Shown: positions 32,301 to 44,494 of the stretch, piece by piece
How the letters are laid out: each line of letters begins with the position of its first letter
Position numbering within the stretch: position 1 is the stretch's first letter
Assembly (NCBI RefSeq): GCF_001758195.1
Contig: NZ_MASR01000001.1
Location: 2,108,001-2,172,000, forward strand
Direction of reading: 5' to 3'
DNA length: 64,000 nucleotides
Source: Pseudohongiella acticola
Lineage (GTDB): Bacteria > Pseudomonadota > Gammaproteobacteria > Pseudomonadales > Pseudohongiellaceae
Notes under the pieces: generated by a model
Told to the model about the DNA's origin: nothing
The model's database searches: none
Seen by the model: only the letters and a program-made list of their open reading frames with translations
Program-made: the position numbers and the translations under genes

Positions 32301-32558
32301 CTACTTATTGGTTGAAGACGTTTCACCGTCAGAGTGTGTGTGACTGCCGGGGACAGGATCAAAACCGCCTGCATGCCAGGGGTGACATCGCAAAATACGG
32401 CGCGTGCCAAGATAACATCCTTTCACGACTCCGTGACAGCTGATGGCATCCTGGGTGTAATGTGAGCAGGAAGGGTAAAAGCGGCACTGATTGCCAATGA
32501 GAAGACTGAGGGTGTACTGGTAGACAGTAATAAGCTTGATAGCGAACTTAGCCAGCAT
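32301..32558 (-). CDS. yidD: Membrane protein insertion efficiency factor YidD
   Basis: An 85-residue amphipathic protein. It has the family pattern ITVYQYTLSLLIGNQCRFYP, then CSHYTQDAI and GTRRILRCHPWHAGGFDPVP, with three Cys. It aids YidC-dependent insertion at the inner face of the membrane. It lies between rnpA (24 bp away) and yidC, its canonical place. Confidence 0.95.
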   Translation of the reverse strand: MLAKFAIKLITVYQYTLSLLIGNQCRFYPSCSHYTQDAISCHGVVKGCYLGTRRILRCHPWHAGGFDPVPGSHTHSDGETSSTNK

Positions 32559-32582
32559 GTTAAGTCACCCGTTATCTTGCAG

Positions 32583-33017
32583 CTATTGTGTAGTCTGGTT
32601 CGTGGTCTTGTTTACAGTCTGGGTCGAGGCCTCTTTTTCGACCTGGCGGTCGCGGCGTCGAACAAGATCCTGCCACAGTTTTTCCAGAAGCTGAACAATG
32701 GCGGCGTTGTCCAGTTTATCTAATCCTTTGCGAGCCAGAATAACGATGTCCAGCCCGCTGAGCAAATCCTGATGGTGGCGGAATGATTCGCGGATCAGCC
32801 GTTTGGATCTGTTTCGTTGAACTGCCAGGCGAATATTTTTTTTCGCGATCACCAGGCCCAGCCTTGGAGTGACGTTACCATGTCTGATGGCAAGTATCAG
32901 GAATTGGGGGCCGGAGACTTTGAATTCTGCCTGACTGAAAACGGCCTGATAGTCAGGAGCCGTCAGGAGCCGCAAGTTTCTACCAAAACCATGACTGGTT
33001 ATATGTTGGTCGGTCAC
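32583..33017 (-). CDS. rnpA: Ribonuclease P protein component
   Basis: A 144-residue basic protein that binds RNase P RNA for tRNA 5' maturation. The RNR motif region NIRLAVQRNRSKRLIRESFR (about 80-99) and PRLGLVIAKK before it are diagnostic. The last 20 residues are a Thr/Gln/Asn-rich tail (TQTVNKTTNQTTQ) beyond the usual fold, so the protein is slightly long. It is 21 bp after rpmH. Confidence 0.94.
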   Translation of the reverse strand: MTDQHITSHGFGRNLRLLTAPDYQAVFSQAEFKVSGPQFLILAIRHGNVTPRLGLVIAKKNIRLAVQRNRSKRLIRESFRHHQDLLSGLDIVILARKGLDKLDNAAIVQLLEKLWQDLVRRRDRQVEKEASTQTVNKTTNQTTQ

Positions 33018-33038
33018 GTGCGGCTCTGGTCAGTTAAA

Positions 33039-33173
33039 TCAGGCGGACAGCTTGGCGCGGCCTCGTGAACGACGACGCTTGATAACCAGACGACCACCGC
33101 GGGTTGCCATACGGGCACGGAAACCGTGAGTTCGGGCGCGTTTCAGCAGGCTGGGTTGGAAAGTTCTTTTCAT
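33039..33173 (-). CDS. rpmH: 50S ribosomal protein L34
   Basis: A 44-residue highly basic protein, [20 protein letters not shown] followed by [19 protein letters not shown] and LSA, the standard L34 sequence. I used the ATG at 33173; a longer frame to 33248 adds non-L34 residues. It is the first gene of the rpmH-rnpA-yidD-yidC-mnmE cluster, divergent from dnaA. Confidence 0.97.
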   Translation of the reverse strand: MKRTFQPSLLKRARTHGFRARMATRGGRLVIKRRRSRGRAKLSA

Positions 33174-33330
33174 AATGGCGATCCAGGGTGATTCAGTAAA
33201 TGGTGGTTCGGATAAATTAAAGAGCGCGGATTTTAGATGTTTTAACAACTTTATGCAATAGATTCCTTATATTGCGAGCGAATCCAGGTACAGTTTTTTT
33301 ATCCCGTCGTTATACCCTGTTAATAACAAT

Positions 33331-33488
33331 TTATCCACAGCTTGTCCTGTGCATAAAAAATCCGTTTGTCGGTTTTTTTAGCGCTGCATTTTCCCTGTAT
33401 TTCCGCATTAACTATTTTAAGTTACAGATAAATAAGAATATATTTAATGCTCTGGAACATGATAAAAACCGCTTGTTTGTGTGGATAA
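33331..33488. other. Candidate oriC-like region B between rpmH and dnaA
   Basis: The 394-bp gap between rpmH and dnaA holds three DnaA boxes: TTATCCACA on plus at 33331-33339, TTATGCACA on minus at 33348-33356 and TTATCCACA on minus at 33480-33488. An AT-rich stretch (about 33405-33450) lies between them. Gene direction switches here, left-going on one side and right-going on the other, which is the position of oriC in Pseudomonas. The boxes may also serve DnaA autoregulation of dnaA. Promoters for rpmH and dnaA must lie here; I could not fix them confidently. Confidence 0.65.
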
Positions 33489-33567
33489 GTATGCTTCAGC
33501 GGGGTAGAATTTGCGCTTCGTTAAATACTTTGATCGTATAATAACAGACTACAGGATAGTGAAAGTC

Positions 33568-35157
33568 GTGCTTTTAGCAACTTGGCAACGGTGTGTAGAT
33601 CACCTTAGGGATGAGCTTCCATCCCAGCAATTTAATACCTGGATTCGACCCTTGCAGGCAGAGGCCTCAAACAATGGCCTGACCTTGCGTGCACCCAACC
33701 GGTTTGTACAGGAATGGGTTAAAGACAAGTTTTACACTCGCATTAGTGAACTGGTCCACCGTCATACCGATGGTGAACAGGTGGGAATATTCCTTGAAGT
33801 TGGCAGTCGTCAGTCTGCCCGCCCTGCCGTCGTGGCATCGGCCGTCGGTGACCGGGTGGCGCAGCAACCGGCGGGTCAGCATCATCAACGCATATTTGAA
33901 GAGGACCGGCCGTCAGCGGCGTCCGCTATTCATATGCCGATGTCTTCCGGGGCCCATTTAAGTCTGGTTGAACCACCGGATAGTGGTGGTCGTCTGGCGG
34001 GCGATGCTCTTAATAGCGACCAGCTCGCAGATTCCGAGCTTAAGAACGCACTCGCCGGAAAGTCGTTTAATGGCGGCAATCAGGGCAAGCGCTCCGGGCG
34101 TAATATGGAATTGATCATTGAGGGCAAACTGCGACATAAGGGTTCTCTTAATCGTGAAAATACCTTCGACAATTTTATTGAAGGTAAGTCCAATCAGTTG
34201 GCGAGAGCGGCAGCGCTGCAGGTGGCGGATAATCCTGGTGGCGCGTATAACCCGCTGTTTATCTACGGTGGTGTTGGTCTGGGTAAAACCCATTTGATGC
34301 ATGCCATTGGCAATTTCATGCTGGCTCGCAAACCCAACGCCAAAGTTGTCTATCTCCACTCCGAAACATTTGTTGCCACCATGGTAACGGCATTGCAGTT
34401 GAATGCGATCAATGAGTTCAAGCGATATTACCGCTCGGTCGACGCCCTGCTGATTGACGATATCCAGTTTTTTGCCGGGAAAGAACGGTCGCAGGAAGAG
34501 TTTTTCCATACCTTTAATGCGCTGCTTGAGGGTGGCCAGCAGATTATTCTGACAAGTGACAGATACCATAAAGAAATCAATGGCTTGGAGGAGAGGCTGA
34601 AGTCCCGTTTCGGTTGGGGCCTGAGTGTTGCGGTAGAGCCGCCAGAACTGGAGACGCGTGCCGCGATCCTGATTAACAAGGCAGCCCAGAGCAATATTGA
34701 ATTACCTGGCGATGCGGCCATGTTTATTGCACAACGCCTGCGCTCCCACGTTCGTGAGCTTGAAGGTGCGTTGAAGAAAGTTATCGTCCATGCAAATTTT
34801 GTCGGTCGGAAAATCGATCTTGATCTTGTGCGCGAAGCACTGCGGGATTTGTTCGCGCTGCACGAGAAGCTGGTTTCCATTGATAATATTCAGCGCTCGG
34901 TCGCAGAATATTATAAGATCAAGATGTCTGACATGCTGTCCAAACGTCGTAATCGTTCTGTTGCGCGGCCACGGCAGATTGCCATGTGTCTAGCCAAAGA
35001 GCTGACCAACCACAGTCTTCCCGAAATAGGCGACGCATTTGGAGGCCGGGACCATACGACGGTGTTACACGCATGCAAACAGATTAAGAAACTGCGGGGT
35101 GATTCGCAGGATTTGGCAGAAGATTATAATAACCTGTTGCGAGCGCTAACTACCTGA
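33568..35157 (+). CDS. dnaA: Chromosomal replication initiator DnaA
   Basis: A 529-residue AAA+ initiator. Domain I (about 1-85) starts [20 protein letters not shown], followed by a long variable domain II. In domain III, Walker A GGVGLGKT is at 234-241 and the acidic pair of LLIDDIQFF at 297-298. In the domain [20 protein letters not shown] begins at 492 and reads DnaA boxes. I chose the GTG at 33568 because five residues then precede the conserved Trp, as in Pseudomonas DnaA. AGGA is 11 bases upstream. An upstream ATG at 33511 would run through the likely leader. Confidence 0.95.
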   Translation: MLLATWQRCVDHLRDELPSQQFNTWIRPLQAEASNNGLTLRAPNRFVQEWVKDKFYTRISELVHRHTDGEQVGIFLEVGSRQSARPAVVASAVGDRVAQQPAGQHHQRIFEEDRPSAASAIHMPMSSGAHLSLVEPPDSGGRLAGDALNSDQLADSELKNALAGKSFNGGNQGKRSGRNMELIIEGKLRHKGSLNRENTFDNFIEGKSNQLARAAALQVADNPGGAYNPLFIYGGVGLGKTHLMHAIGNFMLARKPNAKVVYLHSETFVATMVTALQLNAINEFKRYYRSVDALLIDDIQFFAGKERSQEEFFHTFNALLEGGQQIILTSDRYHKEINGLEERLKSRFGWGLSVAVEPPELETRAAILINKAAQSNIELPGDAAMFIAQRLRSHVRELEGALKKVIVHANFVGRKIDLDLVREALRDLFALHEKLVSIDNIQRSVAEYYKIKMSDMLSKRRNRSVARPRQIAMCLAKELTNHSLPEIGDAFGGRDHTTVLHACKQIKKLRGDSQDLAEDYNNLLRALTT

Positions 35158-35220
35158 TTTTAGCGCGCTGGTTCGGGCATCAATCTATTCATACACAAAA
35201 AGCTTATCTGAGATCGGAAT

Positions 35221-36327
35221 ATGCAATTTACAATTTCCAGGGACGCAATCATCAAGCCCCTTCAACTGGCAGCGGGTGTTGTCGAACGACGGCACACATT
35301 ACCGGTTCTGGCCAATGTGTTGCTGACGCTGAAAGATGACATGTTGGAAATCACCGGTACTGACCTGGAGGTAGAACTCATTGGTCGGGTGCCGGTTAAA
35401 GCGGGCAGCAAGGCAGGGGAAATAACTGTGCCCGGTCGCAAGCTAATGGACATCTGTAAGTCGCTGGCAGACGATGCGGTTCTTGAGTTTGCGCTTGATG
35501 AGAATAAATTCGTTGTTAAAGCGGGTCGTAGCCGCTTTACATTGGCAACCCTGCCCGCTTCCGACTTCCCGGTTACCGTTGACGAGCCTGGTACTTATGA
35601 AATCGGTATCAGTGGTCAGGAGTTAAAACACTTGATCGATTCCTGTGCCTTTGCCATGGCGCAGCAGGATGTTCGCTACTATCTCAATGGGATGCTTTTT
35701 GAGCTGGGTAGTTCCTGGCTTCGCGTTGTGGCGACTGATGGTCATCGCCTGGCAATGCACACCACCGGCAGTGAGACGGGTGTTGATGAAGTTCAGCAGA
35801 TTATTGTGCCTCGTAAAGGCGTTCTGGAATTGTCGAGACTGCTGTCTGAGCCTGCTGAAGACGACCTGGTGCTGGTATTCGGTGCAGGTCATATTCGCGC
35901 AAGGCTGAAGGATTTTACTTTTACCTCCAAGCTGGTTGACGGAAAATTTCCGGACTACCAGCGGGTACTGCCCAAAGGTGGCAATAAAACTGTTATTGGC
36001 GAACGTACGCTGTTGCGCCATGCGTTTAGTCGCGCGTCTATTCTGTCCAATGAAAAGTATCGCGGGGTGAATCTGCAACTGGGTCAGAACGAGCTTAAAG
36101 TTGTTGCCAACAACCCGGAGCAGGAAGAAGCCGAAGACATGGTGGCGGTGGAGTACGAGGGAGAGACACTGGAAATCGGGTTTAACGTGGGCTACCTGAT
36201 TGATGTGCTCAATGTTCTGGATAGCGACAAAGTGAAGTTTACCCTGTCAGATTCCAACAGCAGCGCATTGCTGGAAGCAGTTTCTGCTTCCGATGCGCTC
36301 TATGTTGTCATGCCCATGCGGCTTTAA
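35221..36327 (+). CDS. dnaN: DNA polymerase III beta sliding clamp
   Basis: A 368-residue ring-forming clamp with three repeated domains. MQFTISRDAIIKPLQLAAGV, RRHTLPVLANVLL, YYLNGMLFELG and the C-terminal end SASDALYVVMPMRL are standard, the last helping to form the hydrophobic client pocket. It gives processivity to Pol III and docks other replication and repair proteins. It is 63 bp after dnaA, with recF 20 bp downstream. Confidence 0.98.
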   Translation: MQFTISRDAIIKPLQLAAGVVERRHTLPVLANVLLTLKDDMLEITGTDLEVELIGRVPVKAGSKAGEITVPGRKLMDICKSLADDAVLEFALDENKFVVKAGRSRFTLATLPASDFPVTVDEPGTYEIGISGQELKHLIDSCAFAMAQQDVRYYLNGMLFELGSSWLRVVATDGHRLAMHTTGSETGVDEVQQIIVPRKGVLELSRLLSEPAEDDLVLVFGAGHIRARLKDFTFTSKLVDGKFPDYQRVLPKGGNKTVIGERTLLRHAFSRASILSNEKYRGVNLQLGQNELKVVANNPEQEEAEDMVAVEYEGETLEIGFNVGYLIDVLNVLDSDKVKFTLSDSNSSALLEAVSASDALYVVMPMRL

Positions 36328-36347
36328 CAGCTAATCCCCGGGATTCC

Positions 36348-39898
<3,551 letters not shown>

Positions 39899-39932
39899 CG
39901 GCCTCACAACTTCAATATAGCCATTGCAAAAG

Positions 39933-39967
39933 ACGCCATCGGTTCGAGTGACTGATGGCGTTTTTTT
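39933..39967 (+). terminator. gyrB terminator
   Basis: ACGCCATC (39933-39940) pairs with GATGGCGT (39954-39961) around a 13-base loop, followed by a run of seven T. It lies 35 bp after the gyrB stop. Confidence 0.85.
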
Positions 39968-40243
39968 AGATATAAAAAACAGAAGCTTAGAACCGAAAAG
40001 CCATCATCAAGAGTCTGCAATAAAATCCAACTCGTGACATCCAGGTCACAAAACCCTCACAAATTCGTCACGCCACTGACATGCTAACGCTCTACCCTTG
40101 AAGCCGCTATAAGCGAATGACATTTTGGTAGGCAGCAGTTTGAATCAGTCGATCAGTCAATACACAAAATATTGGCATGGCCCTGACCACATCTCGATTA
40201 ATGCCTTCCAGTTATTTCTCCAACAGGCATTTCAGAGGTATAC
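39968..40243 (+). promoter_or_regulatory. Upstream region of the first TonB receptor gene
   Basis: About 275 bp without a supported gene. It contains an imperfect dyad GTGACATCCAGGTCAC (from about 40035) and several CAC/GTCAC repeats up to 40075. I found no clear sigma70 promoter. A good Shine-Dalgarno AGAGG precedes the receptor ATG by five bases. The dyad half-site spacing is eight, not six, so it is not a CRP site. Confidence 0.4.
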
Positions 40244-43189
40244 ATGGCGCAACGCAATTGGTTTCAGGCACTCCCCCGTTCTAATAATAATTCGGCAATT
40301 GACACAAATCGAGGTTTAAAAAAACGCGGTTTGTTGTCCGCCGCCATAGCCGTTGCGCTGTTTTCGACGAGTGTAAGCGCTCAGTTCAATGATGGGCTGC
40401 TGACTGGCCGGGTTGCTGAATCAGGCAGCGGACGTTCACTGGAAGGCGCGATTGTCACCATTCCCGGCACGAGCTACCGTGACTATACTGATGCCAGCGG
40501 TCGTTACTCAATTCCCGATCTGCCTCCCGGTGATTACACACTTGAGGTAACTTACGTTGGTCTGGCACCAACACGGATGGAGGTGTCAGTCTCCGGGGAC
40601 CAGTCCACTGCCTACAACATCGATCTGTCTCGCCTTGACGGTGTCGAAACCATTACAGTGAGCGCAAGCCGGACCGGCACAGACCGGGCGATCAACGAAC
40701 AAAGAACGGCGGCCGGCATCGTCAACGTGATTTCGGAAGAATCATTTGGCGCCATGCTCGACGGAAACATCGGCCAGGCCATGCAGCGACTGCCAGGCAT
40801 CAGTGTCAATCAGGGGCAGGACGGCGGCCATGGCGACATCAATATTCGTGGTATCGCCGGTGAGTTCAATTCAGTTCAGATTGATGGCAACCGTGTGCCC
40901 TCCTCTGGATCCAGCAACAGTTTTAACCCGCGTCAATTGGCTGCCGATGGCGTTACCAAAATTGAAGTGATCAAGGCGCCAACACCCGACCGCGATGGCG
41001 ATGCAGTCGGTGGAATTGTCAACATGGTCTCCCGCAGTGCTTTCCAGCGCCAGGGTCGGGAAATGAGCCTTGATGTTGCCGGCGTGCTAAACGAGGAGCC
41101 CAATAACTGGGGTAGCTCGGCGAACTTCTCATACTCTGACATCTATAGCGTCAATGGCGGTGAAAAAAATCTGGGTATCAGTTTTTCCCTGAGTCGCTAC
41201 GACAGCGACCGTTATTCCAGAAACTCTGACATGGACTGGGTTCAGGTAACGCCGGAGACGAATCCCGAGCTTGAGCTTGCTGCCAACGGCCAGCCGGTCT
41301 GGTTTATGGAATCGACTCACTTTGAATACGATACCCGTACCACCGTCACCAATACCCTGAGTGGTTCCATCGATTTCAGAGTCGGTGATAATAACTCATT
41401 CTATTTCCGTCCTCTGATCAGTGAGTATGAACAACGCGGCGTTAAGTACGAGACCGACATAGATATAGATACACGCTTCCAGAATGAGGCAGGCGGACGC
41501 AAAACCTACGCCGAATTGACACCGACTTATGGCCGCGGCACCGAAGACAGTGAAGCGTCGCGCGGCTGGATTGGCACACTGGAGGACAGTAAAAACAACC
41601 TGTACTCATTCTCAGTGGGTGGTCGCCATGAATACGATTCCGATAGCCTGAGCTATGACCTGTCGTATTCCCGCAACAAGAGCACTATCACTGACGACAG
41701 TGAGCTGAACATGCTGATGGAGCCAGATGACCCATGGTTCATTTTCGAGTACGAAGTAGTTGATGTGAATGCCGGTGATGTCCGTGTCAATGGACTTAAC
41801 GGTCAAGATCCGACAGACCTGAGTCTGATGTCTGAAGGTGAGTTGGAGAAGATCTTCGGCAACAAAGAGGATGAAGTGTTCAGTTCGCGTATTGACTGGC
41901 AGCGAGCTTTTACCCGCGGCAATGACACTTTTACGCTCAAGACGGGTGCCAAATACCGCGTCAGCAACCAGATGCGTGACATTACGGTTGATGTGTATGA
42001 AATGGATGACAGCTTTCCGTTCGCGGATGTCCTGGTGCCAACAGACGATGTTATTTTCCTGAAACAGAAATACTTCGATGCTCAGCCACAGGTTGCACTG
42101 GACATGCTCAGAAGCAACCCTGAGTTGTTCGAATTCGTCGAAGACGGATCACTGGAAGACAGCAATGTGGAAGACTACGACGCCGAAGAAACCATCTCGG
42201 CGGGCTATGTCATGGGTACCTATGAAACCGGTATGCATACCATCATTGCCGGTGTCCGGCTGGAACGTTACGAGTGGTCCAACCTCAACAAGACAGTGAG
42301 TTTTCTCAATGAAGTGGGCACGGTTACGCCAGTGCGTAGAGGCGATTCGCATTCATTCCTGTTGCCAGGCATTCATTTCCGGCATGAACTGAGAGATAAC
42401 CTGATTCTGCGTGAAAGCTACAATCGCAGCTACGGGCGTCCGCGATTGAGTGAACTGTCGCGAGGTCGATGGGTCGATGATGAAGGCAATATCGAAGACG
42501 GCAATGCCAATCTGGTGCCGGCGATCGCCGACAACTTCGACGCTCAGCTGGAGTACTACACTGAGCGCGGTGGTCTGTATTCCGTTGGGGTTTTCTACAA
42601 GGACATCACTGACTTTAGCTACACGCAGACCTACAACTTTGACGAACTGGACGCGAACGGAATTCCGGTGCCTGCCGAAGGTGGAGACTTTGAATACGAG
42701 CGTCCGGTGAATGGCGCCAATGCCACCAACTACGGCCTGGAATTGATCGCCCGACAGGATCTCTATTTCCTGCCCGGTGCACTCGACGGGTTGAGCGTTG
42801 CGTTGAGTACAACGCTGACCGAGAGCGATGCCGAGTACCCTAACAGGACAGACGGTCGCGACCTGCCACTGGAGGGTTTTTCCGAGCTACTGTATACCGC
42901 CACGTTAAATTACACATGGCGGAACCTTGATGCGCGCGTCGACTATACCTATCGGGATGACTACATTGAGGGCCTGGGCAGCACCATTGAAAGTGATGAG
43001 TTTTATGCCGCCGAAGACCGCATTGATGCTGAAGTGCACTACAGCTTCAGTGATCGGATGCGCGGTTTTATTACTGCCACCAATCTCACGGATGAGCCGC
43101 AGGTGTCTTACCAGGGTTATCCTGGATTTGTTGAGGACACCAGCTTCTCTGGACGCAAATACACGATTGGCCTGCGTTACGATTTTTGA
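40244..43189 (+). CDS. TonB-dependent outer-membrane receptor with carboxypeptidase-regulatory-like domain
   Basis: This 981-residue protein has a signal peptide with an unusually long n-region (basic KKR at 26-28, hydrophobic core 29-41, cleavage near VSA/QF at 46). An N-terminal CarbopepD_reg-like beta domain follows (about 52-135; GAIVTIPGTSYRDYTDASGR, then YSIPDLPPGDYTLEVTYVGL). The plug (about 150-260) has GQAMQRLPGISVNQGQDGGH and the RGIAGEFNSVQIDGNRVPS and PDRDGDAVGGIVNM strings of the 'TonB-Xanth-Caul' type. A 22-strand barrel ends in KYTIGLRYDF with terminal Phe. It should import a large substrate, unidentified. TonB/ExbBD and a specific regulator are not nearby. It is followed by a terminator and the 2OG-oxygenase gene. 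Confidence 0.9.
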   Translation: MAQRNWFQALPRSNNNSAIDTNRGLKKRGLLSAAIAVALFSTSVSAQFNDGLLTGRVAESGSGRSLEGAIVTIPGTSYRDYTDASGRYSIPDLPPGDYTLEVTYVGLAPTRMEVSVSGDQSTAYNIDLSRLDGVETITVSASRTGTDRAINEQRTAAGIVNVISEESFGAMLDGNIGQAMQRLPGISVNQGQDGGHGDINIRGIAGEFNSVQIDGNRVPSSGSSNSFNPRQLAADGVTKIEVIKAPTPDRDGDAVGGIVNMVSRSAFQRQGREMSLDVAGVLNEEPNNWGSSANFSYSDIYSVNGGEKNLGISFSLSRYDSDRYSRNSDMDWVQVTPETNPELELAANGQPVWFMESTHFEYDTRTTVTNTLSGSIDFRVGDNNSFYFRPLISEYEQRGVKYETDIDIDTRFQNEAGGRKTYAELTPTYGRGTEDSEASRGWIGTLEDSKNNLYSFSVGGRHEYDSDSLSYDLSYSRNKSTITDDSELNMLMEPDDPWFIFEYEVVDVNAGDVRVNGLNGQDPTDLSLMSEGELEKIFGNKEDEVFSSRIDWQRAFTRGNDTFTLKTGAKYRVSNQMRDITVDVYEMDDSFPFADVLVPTDDVIFLKQKYFDAQPQVALDMLRSNPELFEFVEDGSLEDSNVEDYDAEETISAGYVMGTYETGMHTIIAGVRLERYEWSNLNKTVSFLNEVGTVTPVRRGDSHSFLLPGIHFRHELRDNLILRESYNRSYGRPRLSELSRGRWVDDEGNIEDGNANLVPAIADNFDAQLEYYTERGGLYSVGVFYKDITDFSYTQTYNFDELDANGIPVPAEGGDFEYERPVNGANATNYGLELIARQDLYFLPGALDGLSVALSTTLTESDAEYPNRTDGRDLPLEGFSELLYTATLNYTWRNLDARVDYTYRDDYIEGLGSTIESDEFYAAEDRIDAEVHYSFSDRMRGFITATNLTDEPQVSYQGYPGFVEDTSFSGRKYTIGLRYDF

Positions 43190-43210
43190 TACGCACAGGC
43201 AAAAAACGTT

Positions 43211-43245
43211 AAAAAAGGGGGGTTGCTTTGCAACACCCCTTTTTT
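43211..43245 (+). terminator. Terminator after the first TonB receptor gene
   Basis: An A-run, G-run and GTTGC pair with GCAAC, a C-run and a T-run around TTT, with one bulged A. A six-T tail follows. It starts 22 bp after the receptor stop and ends 90 bp before the next gene. Confidence 0.85.
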
Positions 43246-43335
43246 ATGCGCGCAGTATGGCCAGGCGCAATGCCACCTGCAGCGGTCGCCGTCATGGTTT
43301 ATACTGACGGAAAAAAGCATAAACGGGAGAAAACA

Positions 43336-43941
43336 TTGGAGATCATTCCACAATCGATATTCCCCAGCGTTGTCTGGAGCACCCTGTTCGACGACCGCGA
43401 AAGCTTGAACATCAAGCTACTTGAACAGGCCAGAGCAATGCAGGCAAGCAACCCGGCAGGCGTAGCGAACACCAATGTGAAGGGCTGGCAAAGCCCCGGT
43501 ATTCTCCAGACCCTGACTGAATTCGAAGTCATTAACCGCAGAATTCTGCAGGTCTGTCAAAGCATCGGAGACTCGCAGAACTTTTCCCGAGATGTAATCT
43601 ATCAGCATCAAGCCTGGATCAACATCAGTCCGCCGGGCGCATCCAACAAGATTCACTATCATGCCAACTGTCATTTTAGCGGCGTTTATTACATCAGCCT
43701 CAAGGCACCTGAGTGTGGCAGTATTTTCTTCCGGGATCCCCGGGTCGCCTCCAGAATGTTGAGCTACCCGGCTGATAAACCAACCCAGTTCACCACCGAC
43801 GAAATGTCCATGCGGCCCGAGGAAGGAAGGATGTATGTGTTTCCAGGCTGGCTGGAACATGGTGTCGAAGTCAACCAGAGTGACCAGGACCGGGTAAGTA
43901 TCAGTTTCAATGTACTGGCCGCTCGCGGACCGGCACGGTAG
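43336..43941 (+). CDS. Putative 2-oxoglutarate/Fe(II) oxygenase (TIGR02466-like)
   Basis: A 201-residue protein with a double-stranded beta-helix pattern: IHYHANCHFSGVYYISLKAP, GSIFFRDPR, MYVFPGWLEHGVEVN and DRVSISFNV. These match the PF13759/TIGR02466 family, giving likely metal ligands in the first His cluster and the distal WLEH His, and the 2-oxoglutarate-binding Arg in DRVSISFN. I chose the TTG at 43336 because GGGAG lies six bases upstream and family proteins start near here. An ATG at 43228 would run through the terminator. The substrate is unknown. Such genes often accompany TonB receptors in marine and xanthomonad genomes. Confidence 0.75.
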   Translation: MEIIPQSIFPSVVWSTLFDDRESLNIKLLEQARAMQASNPAGVANTNVKGWQSPGILQTLTEFEVINRRILQVCQSIGDSQNFSRDVIYQHQAWINISPPGASNKIHYHANCHFSGVYYISLKAPECGSIFFRDPRVASRMLSYPADKPTQFTTDEMSMRPEEGRMYVFPGWLEHGVEVNQSDQDRVSISFNVLAARGPAR

Positions 43942-44494
43942 TCGCTGGCACTTTCGCTGCGCTCTATGACCAAAAACTGCGGCTCTCAGGCACGCTGCGA
44001 GCGTTTGGGGCCAGTCGCAGTGTCAGATCCTCTATAACAACCAGCTCCTCCGGGTTGAGGCCAGCGCGGGCGTGCCGCCCGCAATTGAAATCGCACGTGC
44101 GTAAAAACGACGTTACGGGTCTTTCCATTTCTTCACTCTCCGCGCTATGGCCAAGATGCGCCGTATTTTCCGGAAACATCGCCTGATTTTTAACACAAAA
44201 GTCATGGCGGCAAGACATTATAGCGATCGGTCGTTCACCGCAGACGCGCGTCTTTACAGGCATCTGGGTGTGAAAGAAGTTTAAATGTGGCCTTGCGGTT
44301 TGAATGAAAGTTCTGTAGTTTTGAAGTTGTGACAATTTGCAACATATTTGACGGGGCGGTACAACAGTCCTTCAGGACGGCCTGCTCTTTCGTCATCAAT
44401 CAATCCGAGTTGGCCAGAGAGTTAACCCTAACTCATTGTTTTGTCACAGATAAGAAAGTTCATAAAGGTAAAAAATAAAAAAACGGAGAGACTT
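43942..44494 (+). promoter_or_regulatory. 553-bp intergenic region before the second TonB receptor gene
   Basis: No gene is well supported here. A minus-strand frame at 43964-44335 (123 codons) has erratic Cys/Arg/His-rich composition, no recognisable family and no good start site. The region contains the hairpin GCGGGCGTGCCGCCCGC (near 44066-44082) and a 200-bp AT-richer stretch (44270-44480) that probably holds the receptor promoter and leader. A good Shine-Dalgarno GGAGAG precedes the ATG at 44495. Confidence 0.45.

Noticed and set aside
40030-40055. CRP-like dyad GTGA...TCAC upstream of the first TonB receptor
   Set aside because: Half-site spacing is eight bases instead of the six required for a CRP site.
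43964-44335. 123-codon minus-strand frame in the gap between oxygenase and receptor
   Set aside because: Erratic Cys/His/Arg composition, no family and no ribosome-binding site; kept only as a remark on the gap.
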